Below the pieces are notes generated by a model. The model was given only the letters and a program-made list of their open reading frames with translations. It was not told where the DNA came from and did not search any database. From NCBI GenBank assembly GCA_948467735.1, contig CAOKFN010000020.1:17049-81048 (forward strand): a stretch of 64,000 bases of DNA, read 5' to 3'. The position numbers and the translations under genes are program-made. This document shows positions 44,241 to 52,967 of this stretch, one piece after another. Source of the stretch: an uncultured bacterium. GTDB lineage: Bacteria > Bacillota > Clostridia > Lachnospirales > Lachnospiraceae. Each line of letters begins with the position of its first letter. Positions within the stretch are counted from its first letter, which is position 1.

Positions 44241-44269
44241 ATTATAGCACCACAAAACACACTTGAAAA
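44241..44269 (-). promoter_or_regulatory. Promoter upstream of the zinc-ribbon gene
   Basis: TTTTCA (44264-44269) and a perfect TATAAT (44241-44246) with 17-base spacing on the minus strand. The start codon of the zinc-ribbon gene is over 350 bases away. Confidence 0.55.
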
Positions 44270-44433
44270 GTTCTTCTGCCAAATTAGCATATAAATCGTC
44301 AAAATCCGGAAAACCATCCGCTGTAAGCTAGATTCAATACCATAACGTCCTATGGACGCATTGCCCTTGGAGCACGTCAAATTCCATATCCAGTTGTTTG
44401 CAGCGGAATAATTGACTTTAAAATACAAAAGCC

Positions 44434-44465
44434 TTGGGGCACCTTCCTTACAGAAAGTGCCCCAA
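44434..44465 (-). terminator. htpG terminator
   Basis: TTGGGGCAC (44434-44442) pairs perfectly with GTGCCCCAA (44457-44465). On the minus strand it is followed by GGCTTTTGTATTTT. Confidence 0.75.
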
Positions 44466-44504
44466 ACAATGCCTTTATCGTAGTACTGCTTTATTTTGCC
44501 GCCA

Positions 44505-46760
44505 TCATGCTTTTGTCAGCATCATCATGATTTCATTGCTTCTGGCAATAAACTTGGTCATGGCTTCCGGAGACAGGGGCGACTGCTGAATCTTGGCCAA
44601 ATCGTAGAGCTGCTCGCAGATCATGTCCACATTTTCGCCTTCCTGATGCTCTGTCACATACTGAACCAAGGCGTTGTTGGCATTGAGAATCAGCGTCTCA
44701 CCCTCTCCGCCGCCAAATCCGCCCATGTCCATGCCGGGCATGGAATACATCTTCATCATATCCTGCATACGTCTGGTCTCTTCGGACAGGGTCAGCACGG
44801 AAGAAATCTTCTCATCCTTCAGCTTCTCCACCTTGACTGCCAGCTTATCATTGTTTAAGGCCTTCTTCACAATCTTTCCAAGGCTCTCCGCCTGTGCTTC
44901 CAATTCTTTCGCCGCTTCCTCAGAAGTCTCGGACTTTAAGGCGTCCGTCACATCCGCGTCAATCCTCTGGAACCTGATTCCCTCATTCTTTGACTCCAGC
45001 TGCTGTACAAAAGGCTGGTCGATATTGTGCGTGAGGATAACCGCATCCATTCCGGCGTCCTTAAACATCTTGATATACTGTCCCTGCTGCTTTTCGTCGG
45101 TGACATAGTAAATGATTTTATCCTTCTTTTTTTCCTCGGCAGAAGTATCGTCGGACACTACCTCCGCCTCCACCTTCTCGCCGTTTTCATCCACCGCGCC
45201 GCCGGCTTCTTTTCCGGTACCCTCATCCGCTGCACCACCAGCTTCACCCGCAGCACCGTTGGAATTCTCATCCGCACCGCTGCCAGCCTCGCCGTCCGTC
45301 CCGTTCTGAGCCTTCGCATCGCCATCCGCTGCCTTTGCGGCGTCTTCGGAGGGCTTAATTTCCAGACATTCCGGCAGAGTCAGATATTTGCCGTCCAGAT
45401 TCTTGAACAAGATATAATCATTCATTCTCTCACAGAACTTATCGTCCTTCAAGCATCCGAACTTGATGAACGGACTGATATCATCCCAATATTTATCGTA
45501 CTCCTCCTTATCCGTCTTGCACATGCCGGACAGCTTATCCGCCACCTTCTTGGAAATAAACTCGGAAATCTTCTTCACAAAACCGTCGTTCTGTAGGGCG
45601 CTTCTGGACACGTTCAGCGGAAGATCCGGACAGTCGATCACACCCTTTAACAAGAGCAGGAATTCAGGAATCACTTCTTTGATATTGTCCGCAATAAACA
45701 CCTGATTGTTGTACAGCTTGATGGTTCCCTCAATGGACTCGTATTCCATGTTAATCTTCGGGAAATAGAGAATGCCCTTCAAGTTAAACGGATAATCCAT
45801 ATTCAGGTGAATCCAGAACAGCGGCTCCTTATAATCATGGAATACCTTGCGGTAAAATTCCAAATATTCTTCCTTCGTGCAGTCATTAGCATTCTTTGTC
45901 CAGAGAGGCGTGGTCTCGTTCAGCAGCTCCGGACGCTTCTTGATTTTCAGCTTCTCCACATTGTCGCTGTCGTCCTCTTCTATCTCTGCCGGTTCTTCGG
46001 AAGAGTCCCCCTCGGATTTCTTTTCCGGGGCGGGCTTTTTCTCGGGATGGATTTCCTCCAGAACCACATCATCCGCCAGCTTCTCGTCTGCCTTGATAAT
46101 CTGCGTCTCCTGACTGTTGGCCTTGGTCAGATAAATCTCCGTGGGCATGAAGGAACAGTATTTCTTGATGACCTCCCGGGCCTTGTACTCGTTGCAGAAT
46201 TCCAGACAGTCCTCGTTCAAATACAGAGTGATGGCGGTGCCCACCTCCGTCCTGTCCCCTTCTCCCATGGAATACTCCGTGCCGCCGTCGCATTCCCAAT
46301 GGACGGGCTTCGCGCCCTCCTTGTAGGACAGGGTATCGATATGCACCTCGTCCGCCACCATAAAGGCCGAATAGAAGCCTAAGCCGAAATGACCGATGAT
46401 CTGGTCCGCATTGCTCTTGTCCTTATATTTCTCGATAAAGTCGGCGGCGCCGGAAAAGGCAATCTGGTTGATATATTCGTCCACTTCCTCTTCCGTCATG
46501 CCAAGGCCGTTATCAATAACTGTCAATGTCTTTTCCTCCGGATTGACAATCACGTCGATCCTTGCCTTATATCCGTCGGGCAGGGCGTACTCTCCCATCA
46601 TATCCAGCTTTTTCAGCTTCGTCACGGCGTCACAGCCGTTGGAAATCAGCTCCCTGTAAAAAATATCATGGTCGGAATATAACCATTTCTTGATAATCGG
46701 AAAAATGTTTTCACTGTTGATTGATAAATTGCCGTTTTTTACTGTGTTGGATTCTCCCAT
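44505..46760 (-). CDS. htpG: Hsp90 chaperone HtpG with two long acidic linkers
   Basis: A 751-residue ATP-dependent chaperone, about 120 longer than E. coli HtpG. The GHKL ATPase domain has the catalytic Glu in FYRELISNGCDA, Asp in VIDNGLGM and the lid GHFGLGFYSAFM. A charged linker follows at about 230-270 (EKKPAPEKKSEGDSSEEP), similar in place to the eukaryotic charged linker. The middle domain has DYPFNLKGILYFPK and NVSRSALQND. A second Ala/Gly/Glu/Asp-rich insert lies at about 480-545, before the C-terminal dimerisation part. No MEEVD tail is present. It is preceded by a CIRCE site and promoter. Confidence 0.95.
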   Translation of the reverse strand: MGESNTVKNGNLSINSENIFPIIKKWLYSDHDIFYRELISNGCDAVTKLKKLDMMGEYALPDGYKARIDVIVNPEEKTLTVIDNGLGMTEEEVDEYINQIAFSGAADFIEKYKDKSNADQIIGHFGLGFYSAFMVADEVHIDTLSYKEGAKPVHWECDGGTEYSMGEGDRTEVGTAITLYLNEDCLEFCNEYKAREVIKKYCSFMPTEIYLTKANSQETQIIKADEKLADDVVLEEIHPEKKPAPEKKSEGDSSEEPAEIEEDDSDNVEKLKIKKRPELLNETTPLWTKNANDCTKEEYLEFYRKVFHDYKEPLFWIHLNMDYPFNLKGILYFPKINMEYESIEGTIKLYNNQVFIADNIKEVIPEFLLLLKGVIDCPDLPLNVSRSALQNDGFVKKISEFISKKVADKLSGMCKTDKEEYDKYWDDISPFIKFGCLKDDKFCERMNDYILFKNLDGKYLTLPECLEIKPSEDAAKAADGDAKAQNGTDGEAGSGADENSNGAAGEAGGAADEGTGKEAGGAVDENGEKVEAEVVSDDTSAEEKKKDKIIYYVTDEKQQGQYIKMFKDAGMDAVILTHNIDQPFVQQLESKNEGIRFQRIDADVTDALKSETSEEAAKELEAQAESLGKIVKKALNNDKLAVKVEKLKDEKISSVLTLSEETRRMQDMMKMYSMPGMDMGGFGGGEGETLILNANNALVQYVTEHQEGENVDMICEQLYDLAKIQQSPLSPEAMTKFIARSNEIMMMLTKA

Positions 46761-46984
46761 GTTGCAGCATTCCTTTCTTTTTCTTTTAATATATTGAGGC
46801 CGCGGTTCTGCCCTGCCATATCCTATCGCCCCAAATAAGACCTGCGAAATACTCTGCTTTTGTATCGGACAGCCATCCGACCGCCCGTCAGAGAAAGAAT
46901 CATCACGTCGAAATGATTCTCATGTCTGCTTGTCTATTGAAACTGTCACATATGCGTCGGACAAACCTTTATTGTCATGAGTCA

Positions 46985-47013
46985 AGTTTAAAACTGACTT
47001 TCCTAAAAGTCAA
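46985..47013 (-). promoter_or_regulatory. htpG promoter
   Basis: TTGACT (47008-47013) and TAAACT (46985-46990) are 17 bases apart on the minus strand. The CIRCE element lies 7 bases further upstream. Confidence 0.7.
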
Positions 47014-47020
47014 GAGAAAA

Positions 47021-47047
47021 TTAGCACTCATTTAAAACGAGTGCTAA
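47021..47047. promoter_or_regulatory. CIRCE element (HrcA operator)
   Basis: A perfect TTAGCACTC-N9-GAGTGCTAA inverted repeat, the HrcA-binding site of groE and dnaK operons. It adjoins the htpG promoter, so htpG is probably a class I heat-shock gene here. The rest of 46761-47257 shows no gene. Confidence 0.97.
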
Positions 47048-47257
47048 TAATTCCCCGCAAACGCCGAAAAAATGGGCATTTGCGGAATTCTAAAATTTTT
47101 CTAAACCATTGTTATCGACTGTCAAATGCAGCAGTAAACGCAGTTTTTTAAACGCTCTCTTGGAAGCCAATGGGCAGATCGTCATATCATCCGGCTTTCA
47201 CCTTATCCCAAAATGTATCATCCGTCATTTCGTCGTGTTCAAAACAGCAGGCCGCAA

Positions 47258-48010
47258 TCAGGAATTTTTCCTTACGGGCATATACGCGTATCCGGTCCTA
47301 TGTTCAAACGAATCAAACACTTCCAATTCCTGCGCTCCGTTATCAGCCATTGCAAAACCATGGGACGGCATAAAGAAATTTCTGATATATGCAAAAAGCT
47401 CCCATGGTTCGCATTCTTCTTTTGCCAGAAGCCTCGCGGTTTCCCTGTCCGTATATGCTTTTATATACAGTGACGGCGGCAATTTATATACTTCTATGCC
47501 CTCCGGCTGATTTTGGGTCCATACTTCCCGCACAAATCCATAGGCCCGGCTCTTCCATTCCCGCCAGAAATTAACGCTTAACTGAATATCCGTGACGGGC
47601 ACCGCACTTTCGCGAAGCAGACCATATGCGGCTTGTTTTTCTTCTTCCGTCGTCGCTTCTATCGCATGATGAAATCCATCTATATCCTTATGCTTTTCCG
47701 CATATATTATTTTTCCCCCGAGAATTGTTTCCGGTTTTTCTATGATTTCAAATTCGGCTCCGCCAATTTTTATTATTTCTATTACTTTCTCCGGTCTATC
47801 CCTTTCCGTATCCAATAAAGTATCCACCGAAATATTTAAAATCTTTCCAAGCAGTTTCAAATGGTACACGTCGGGAAGGCATTCCCCGTTCTCCCATTTC
47901 GATACTGCTTGTTCGGATACTCCCATTTTCAAAGCAGTCTCCTTCTGCGAGAGTTTACTTAACCTGCGAAAGAATCGCAATCTCCTTCCAAAATCCGCTT
48001 GATTCAACAT
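47258..48010 (-). CDS. XRE-family regulator with GyrI-like effector domain
   Basis: A 250-residue regulator. The N-terminal helix-turn-helix (about 5-60) has FFRRLSKLSQKETALKMGVS and QAVSKWENGECLPDVYHL. The C-terminal part (about 85-248) resembles the GyrI-like/AraC effector-binding fold that binds small hydrophobic molecules: ETILGGKIIYAEKHKD, LPPSLYIKAYTDRE and a final RTGYAYMPVRK strand. The ATG at 48010 has GGGGGT upstream; a longer frame to 48076 is unsupported. The regulated gene is not evident. Confidence 0.8.
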   Translation of the reverse strand: MLNQADFGRRLRFFRRLSKLSQKETALKMGVSEQAVSKWENGECLPDVYHLKLLGKILNISVDTLLDTERDRPEKVIEIIKIGGAEFEIIEKPETILGGKIIYAEKHKDIDGFHHAIEATTEEEKQAAYGLLRESAVPVTDIQLSVNFWREWKSRAYGFVREVWTQNQPEGIEVYKLPPSLYIKAYTDRETARLLAKEECEPWELFAYIRNFFMPSHGFAMADNGAQELEVFDSFEHRTGYAYMPVRKNS

Positions 48011-48218
48011 AAGGCAACCCCCTATCAAAATTATTTTCCATATATCCTTTATACAGCAAACCATATTAAACTGCAATCCGAAATATATTGAAGATAATTC
48101 TTACATTCTCAACCACAGGCTGCATCGCAGGCGGTTCCGCCGATTTGGCATACTCGCATTTTCCCTGCGCTTTAAAATCAAAGACCCCGCTGCAAGCTGA
48201 AGGCGGCCTTTACCTTGG

Positions 48219-48280
48219 CCTTTGGACACCTTGACATTTTCTTTCGAAACTTGTGACCCTCGCGGGAATAAACACTCACC
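48219..48280 (+). repeat. Dispersed intergenic element 2, copy 2
   Basis: Matches 42491-42552 (see there). It lies in the 358-base gap 48011-48368, which shows no gene. Confidence 0.6.
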
Positions 48281-48368
48281 GAAAGCGAAAGTTTCTCATT
48301 TAGGCCGCCTGCAGGAAATCGACAGGCCCCTTAGGGACATTGATAGAATTCCTTCTTCCAGCTGCGAA

Positions 48369-49289
48369 TCAGGCTTGTCCGGAACGGAAAAACACGGAAG
48401 TCTCCGGCCGCTCCACATAATCAAGCCACTGCTGCGGAAGCTCGTCCGCATAAAGAGAAACCATCCCGCCCACGATGGCGCATATGGTATCCCTGTCGCC
48501 CAGAGCCGAAACCGCCGTCCACAATGCTTCCTCAACAGAGGCATAATGATACGCCGCGCACCATAAGCAGAACGGAACTGTGTCCTGCGCCGTCAGCATC
48601 ATTCCGTTTCCAAGCACGGAGACCGCATAATCTATGCTGCTTTCCTTTTTTATGGGAACCGCAGACAAAATTTTATATTTGGTGTCGCTTTCCGGCAGCT
48701 TATCCGCCACATCACGCAGAAAAACTGCTCCCTCTCCAAAATAGCATCCCTGTTTCTTATTCAAAAGCAGCGCGGACGCCGCGGCGGCGGCCATTGCGCC
48801 TGCGATTCCCTCAATATGGGCATGTGTGACTTCTGCGGACGCCTTGGCATAGTGCAAAACTTTGTCCATATCGTCCGCAAAATAAGCGCCTATGGGCGCG
48901 GCGCGCATGGCGCCGCCGTTTCCCATGGACCCCATTCCGTCAAAAGCATTTGATGCCGCTTCCCGCCAATTTGTTCCTTCCCCGATGCTCCGCAGAATGG
49001 AATGTGCCGTTCCTCCATATCCCCGGTGCCAATCTAAGGCATAATTTTCCGCGAATACCTTGGCTAATTCGTCTTGGTCTATCTTCCCATGCTTTTCCAA
49101 TACCCGGTAAATCCCTATGGCCATCACGGTGTCATCGGTAAAATACCACGGCTCCTTCAAAATCTCCCTGTCTCTTATCTTTTGGCGCGCCGTCTCGTCC
49201 GGCATAAAGAAAGTCTGCCCAAAACAATCCCCCAATGCAATGCCATCCAATGCGCGTTTTGCATATTTTATTCTGTCTTCCGGCTCCAT
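48369..49289 (-). CDS. ADP-ribosylglycohydrolase family protein
   Basis: A 306-residue all-helical hydrolase. Binuclear Mg sites are formed by the family motifs: ALGDCFG, WYFTDDTVMAIG, GNGGAMRAAPIG, VTHAHIEGIAGA and SALGDRDTICAIVGG, which carry the metal-binding Asp residues. The family removes ADP-ribose from proteins, or acts on small ADP-ribosyl compounds. Length and motif order are normal. It lies alone, 127 bases from the S66 peptidase gene. Target unknown. Confidence 0.92.
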   Translation of the reverse strand: MEPEDRIKYAKRALDGIALGDCFGQTFFMPDETARQKIRDREILKEPWYFTDDTVMAIGIYRVLEKHGKIDQDELAKVFAENYALDWHRGYGGTAHSILRSIGEGTNWREAASNAFDGMGSMGNGGAMRAAPIGAYFADDMDKVLHYAKASAEVTHAHIEGIAGAMAAAAASALLLNKKQGCYFGEGAVFLRDVADKLPESDTKYKILSAVPIKKESSIDYAVSVLGNGMMLTAQDTVPFCLWCAAYHYASVEEALWTAVSALGDRDTICAIVGGMVSLYADELPQQWLDYVERPETSVFFRSGQA

Positions 49290-49416
49290 GTCCTAATATC
49301 TCCTCCGTATACCGCTTGATGAAGTCAATTGTAATCAAAGCATTTTATCCGGCATCCGTTCAAAAGCACCACATCCTCCCTGCCCGCTCCGATGCCCCTG
49401 CCGCCTTCCGCGCCTC

Positions 49417-50715
49417 TCAAGAATACCTCATCCCAATCTCAATCTCATTCCCCCGCACCACAGCCTCCCCGATGCTGCCCGTCACCAGCGGCATCATGGG
49501 CGGCAGATGCCCCAAATCCACATCCATAATCACGGGCACATTCTTGCGCCCCGCCGTTTCCAGCACGGCCTGATACACATCCAGTCCCATCATGGGCGCT
49601 CCGTTCAAAGGCCTGCCGATCAAAAAGCCCTTCGCATAGCGAAACCAGCCCGCTTCCTCCATCTGCCACATGGCTCGGCGAATGGCAAAGACATTCAAAT
49701 CGCAGGCTTCCAGAAACCATAGGATCCCGTCCTCCTTGTAACGCTCCACAAACTCCCTCGTCCTGTCAAACCTCGTCCCCAGAAGATTCACAAGGCAGTC
49801 CATACAGCCGCCCAAAAGCCTTCCCTGAAACCGCAGGGGCTCCGCAGAGGACTCTTCCACAGAAGGCTCCTTTTTCATAGAATGCTTCCCTTCTGTAGAA
49901 GGCTCCCCTTCCATAGAAAGCTTCCCTTCTGCAGAAGGCTCCCCCATAAAAAGCTTCCCTTTCGCAGAAAGCTGTCCTTCTACAGAATGCTCCCCTTCCA
50001 TAAAATGCTTCCCTTTCGCAGAAGGCTCCCCTTCCATAGAATGCTTCCCTTCTACAGAAGACTCCCCTTCCACAAAACGCCGCTCCCGCCCCGGCTTCCC
50101 GCCCCATGTGATTTCCTCCATACCCACGAAGCTCCGGATGGCCAGCGGTTCGGTCAAATGATAGGGCTGCAGCGGATTTTCAGGATTTTTCACGGATTCC
50201 TGCTCCCACATCCCGTACCCTTTCACCACACGCTGTTCCCCGGTTAAAATGCTCATGGCGTCAAAAAGCGACGGATGCTGCGGCTCCATGCCGAAGGCGG
50301 GCGCATTGGGTCCATAGACGGAAGCCGTATCCGACAGCGTGGCCAGCAGATACGTCAGATTCGTGTTGTCGGAGTAGCCCATAAACCATTTGGGCTCCGC
50401 CTCCGAAAGCTTTTTGAAATCCACATAGGGGAGAATCTCGCACATCAGCTCCCCGCCCCCGCAGGAAATCAGGCAGTCCGCTTCCCCGGAGAGAAACATA
50501 TCCATCACTTCCTGACCGCACTTCTCCGGCGAATTGCTGATTCCGACCCCCTTATCCGCATAACAGTTAGGGCCTAAAACCAGCCCATAGCCCATTTCCT
50601 TCCATTTTTTCAAAGCATTGTCAAAAGCCGTCCGATACGGCTCAATCGAACACCCAAAAGAAGGCGCCACACAGCCTATGGCGCCTCCCTTGGGCAGAAA
50701 TTTCGGATATCTCAT
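49417..50715 (-). CDS. LD-carboxypeptidase/MccF-like S66 peptidase with a repeat insert
   Basis: A 432-residue serine peptidase of family S66, which trims murein tetrapeptides or cleaves microcin-like peptides. The catalytic Ser115 is in FMGYSDNTNL, Glu336 in FLEACDL and His403 in DLGHLPPMMPL. Residues 215-291 are an insert of hexapeptide units (SVEGKH, SMEGEP, SAKGKH, FMEGEH) between the N-terminal domain and the GRLLGGCMD strand, making the protein about 120 residues longer than classic LdcA. ATG at 50715 is preferred to the GTG at 50733. It is the last gene of the ung/lysA-like run. Confidence 0.9.
   Translation of the reverse strand: MRYPKFLPKGGAIGCVAPSFGCSIEPYRTAFDNALKKWKEMGYGLVLGPNCYADKGVGISNSPEKCGQEVMDMFLSGEADCLISCGGGELMCEILPYVDFKKLSEAEPKWFMGYSDNTNLTYLLATLSDTASVYGPNAPAFGMEPQHPSLFDAMSILTGEQRVVKGYGMWEQESVKNPENPLQPYHLTEPLAIRSFVGMEEITWGGKPGRERRFVEGESSVEGKHSMEGEPSAKGKHFMEGEHSVEGQLSAKGKLFMGEPSAEGKLSMEGEPSTEGKHSMKKEPSVEESSAEPLRFQGRLLGGCMDCLVNLLGTRFDRTREFVERYKEDGILWFLEACDLNVFAIRRAMWQMEEAGWFRYAKGFLIGRPLNGAPMMGLDVYQAVLETAGRKNVPVIMDVDLGHLPPMMPLVTGSIGEAVVRGNEIEIGMRYS
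49853..50088 (-). repeat. 18-bp in-frame minisatellite, locus D (S66 peptidase)
   Basis: About 12 units, alternating SMEGE-type and SAKGK-type hexapeptides. One unit has lost one codon (KLFMGEP) without breaking the frame. Confidence 0.9.
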
Positions 50716-50743
50716 ATATACCTGCCCTTCCACAATTCAACCG

Positions 50744-52021
50744 TCATCCGTCCGGAAACATTTTATGATAAATCTCAAACCCGTCAAAGGTTGCAAAATA
50801 ATCCTTCGGCGTCTCCGCACGGCGGATCATCTCCACGCTCCCGTCCTCATGCAGCAGAAGCTCCGCCGATTTGAGCTTTCCGTTGTAATTGTAGCCCATG
50901 GAAAAGCCATGGGCACCCGTATCGTGGATGGCGATATAATCCCCGATTTCCACTTCGGGCAGCATTCTGTCAATGGCAAATTTATCGTTATTTTCACACA
51001 GAGAACCCGTCACGTCATACTTATGGTCGCAGGGCCGGTTCTCCTTTCCCAGCACCGTGATGTGATGGTACGCGCCGTACATGGCCGGGCGCATCAAGTT
51101 TACCGCACAGGCGTCCACCCCCAGATATTCTTTATGGGTATGCTTCTGGTGAATCACCTTCGTCACCAAATGCCCGAAGGGCCCCATCATAAAGCGCCCA
51201 AGCTCCGTATAAATCGCCACATCTCCCATGCCCGCAGGCGCCAATACCTCCTCGTATACCCTTCTGACGCTCTCGCCGATGAGCCTAATGTCATTGGGTT
51301 CCTGCTCAGGACGATACGGAATGCCGATGCCGCCGGACAAATTGATAAAGCCGATATGGACGCCGGTGTCCTCCTTCAACCTGACCGCAAGCTCAAAGAG
51401 CTGCTTTGCCAAGGTGGGATAATATTCGTTGGTGACGGTATTGCTTGCCAGAAACGCATGAATGCCGAAATTTTTCACGCCTTTTCCCTTTAAAATACGG
51501 AAGCCCTCAAACATCTGTTCCGTCGTGAATCCGTACTTTGCGTCCCCGGGATTATCCATAATATCCGTCCCCAGAGAAAAATATCCTCCCGGATTGTAGC
51601 GGCAGCTCAAGGTCTCCGGCAGATATCCCAGCGTCTTTTCCAGAAAATCTATATGGGTGATATCGTCCAGATTGATTATCGCGCCGATTTTAGCCGCCAG
51701 CCTGAAATCTTCCGCCGGAGTGTCATTGGAGGAAAACATAATATCCTCCCCTTTCACCCCCGCGGCGTCGCTCAGCATCAGCTCCGTGTAGGAGGAGCAG
51801 TCGCAGCCGCAGCCATACTCCTGTAAAATATTGATCAAAAAGGGATTGGGCGCCGCCTTCACGGCAAAGAACTCTTTATATCCCTTATTCCATGAAAAAG
51901 CCTCCTTCAACGCTTTGACGTTTTCCCGAATCCCTTTTTCATCATAAATATGAAAGGGGGTGGGATAGGTCTTCACAATCTCTTCAATCATTTCCTTGGT
52001 GACAAAAGCCTTTTTATCCAT
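50744..52021 (-). CDS. PLP-dependent decarboxylase, diaminopimelate decarboxylase-like
   Basis: A 425-residue fold-III decarboxylase. The PLP Lys is in FFAVKAAPNPF; a glycine loop is in NLSGGIGIPYRPEQ; ELGRFMMG corresponds to the EPGR motif; the C-terminal Cys-containing VTGSLCENNDKFA corresponds to the GPxCESxD motif. LysA (meso-DAP to lysine) is the best match, but the changed EPGR and GP motifs leave room for a different substrate. ATG at 52021 is used; an ATG at 52054 overlaps the ung stop. It is followed by an S66 peptidase, which could link it to cell-wall DAP chemistry. Confidence 0.8.
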   Translation of the reverse strand: MDKKAFVTKEMIEEIVKTYPTPFHIYDEKGIRENVKALKEAFSWNKGYKEFFAVKAAPNPFLINILQEYGCGCDCSSYTELMLSDAAGVKGEDIMFSSNDTPAEDFRLAAKIGAIINLDDITHIDFLEKTLGYLPETLSCRYNPGGYFSLGTDIMDNPGDAKYGFTTEQMFEGFRILKGKGVKNFGIHAFLASNTVTNEYYPTLAKQLFELAVRLKEDTGVHIGFINLSGGIGIPYRPEQEPNDIRLIGESVRRVYEEVLAPAGMGDVAIYTELGRFMMGPFGHLVTKVIHQKHTHKEYLGVDACAVNLMRPAMYGAYHHITVLGKENRPCDHKYDVTGSLCENNDKFAIDRMLPEVEIGDYIAIHDTGAHGFSMGYNYNGKLKSAELLLHEDGSVEMIRRAETPKDYFATFDGFEIYHKMFPDG

Positions 52022-52046
52022 TGTAATACCATGCCTTTCCGTAATC

Positions 52047-52721
52047 TCACACATTCTCTATCTGCCAGTCAATGGGTTCCAGCCCATGCTCTTCCAGAAA
52101 ACGGTTGGTCTGGCTGAAGGGCCTGCTGCCGAAGAATCCGTTATGGGCGGATAAAGGGCTTGGATGCGCCGCCTCCAGAATCAAATGCTTGGGATTGTTC
52201 AGCATTTTCTTCTTCGTCTGGGCCGGCCGTCCCCACAGAATAAACACAATGGGCCTGTCCTGCTTGTTCAACGCCGCAATGGCCGCGTCCGTGAACTTTT
52301 CCCAGCCCTTGCCCCGGTGGGAATTCGCCATATGGGCCCTCACGGTCAGAACCGTATTCAACATCAGTATTCCCTGTTTCGCCCATTTTACCAGATAACC
52401 GTTATTGGGAATATAACAGCCCAGATCGTCATGGAGCTCCTTGTAAATATTCACCAGAGAAGGCGGAATCTTTACCTCCGGCTTCACGGAAAAGCAAAGC
52501 CCATGGGCCTGTCCCACATCGTGATAGGGATCCTGCCCCAGAATCACCACCTTTACCTCGCTTAAGGGCGTCAGATGGAATGCGTTAAAAATATCGTCCG
52601 CAGGGGGAAATATCTGTGTTGTATTATACTCTTCTTTTACAAATTGATACAGTTCCTTGTAGTATGGTTTCTGAAATTCCCCTTCCAGCTCCCCTAACCA
52701 GTCATTTTCAATCATTGCCAT
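52047..52721 (-). CDS. ung: Uracil-DNA glycosylase
   Basis: A 224-residue family-1 UDG that excises uracil from DNA. The water-activating motif VVILGQDPYHDVGQAHGLCF, the uracil-stacking Phe, and the C-terminal HPSPLSAHNGFFG intercalation loop are all present. The length is normal. It is the first gene of the ung/lysA-like/S66 run, 26 bases ahead of the decarboxylase start. The 246-base gap up to hisF shows no gene. Confidence 0.97.
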   Translation of the reverse strand: MAMIENDWLGELEGEFQKPYYKELYQFVKEEYNTTQIFPPADDIFNAFHLTPLSEVKVVILGQDPYHDVGQAHGLCFSVKPEVKIPPSLVNIYKELHDDLGCYIPNNGYLVKWAKQGILMLNTVLTVRAHMANSHRGKGWEKFTDAAIAALNKQDRPIVFILWGRPAQTKKKMLNNPKHLILEAAHPSPLSAHNGFFGSRPFSQTNRFLEEHGLEPIDWQIENV

Positions 52722-52967
52722 ATCCTAAATCCATCCTTTCTTCTTTTGTCAGCCTCATATTACTGCACAGCCAAAAACCCGTATCCCTGCTAAGTCTTTA
52801 TTCCCTTCAGCTTGCTGCAGGGTATTTGGCTCCCGCAGGCAATGGCAAAGTCAGCATAGCTGCGTTTGTACCGCAAAGGCAGCAATTTCCTAAATCTGCT
52901 CCCCGCCTGAATGTACACGCCCGCCCATTCAGCCAGCCGTATAGCGGAAAGTCCGCATTTTAGCCCC

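Noticed and set aside
47109..47510. 133-codon frame on the plus strand downstream of CIRCE
   Set aside because: It overlaps the XRE/GyrI-like gene antisense; CIRCE and the promoter face htpG instead.
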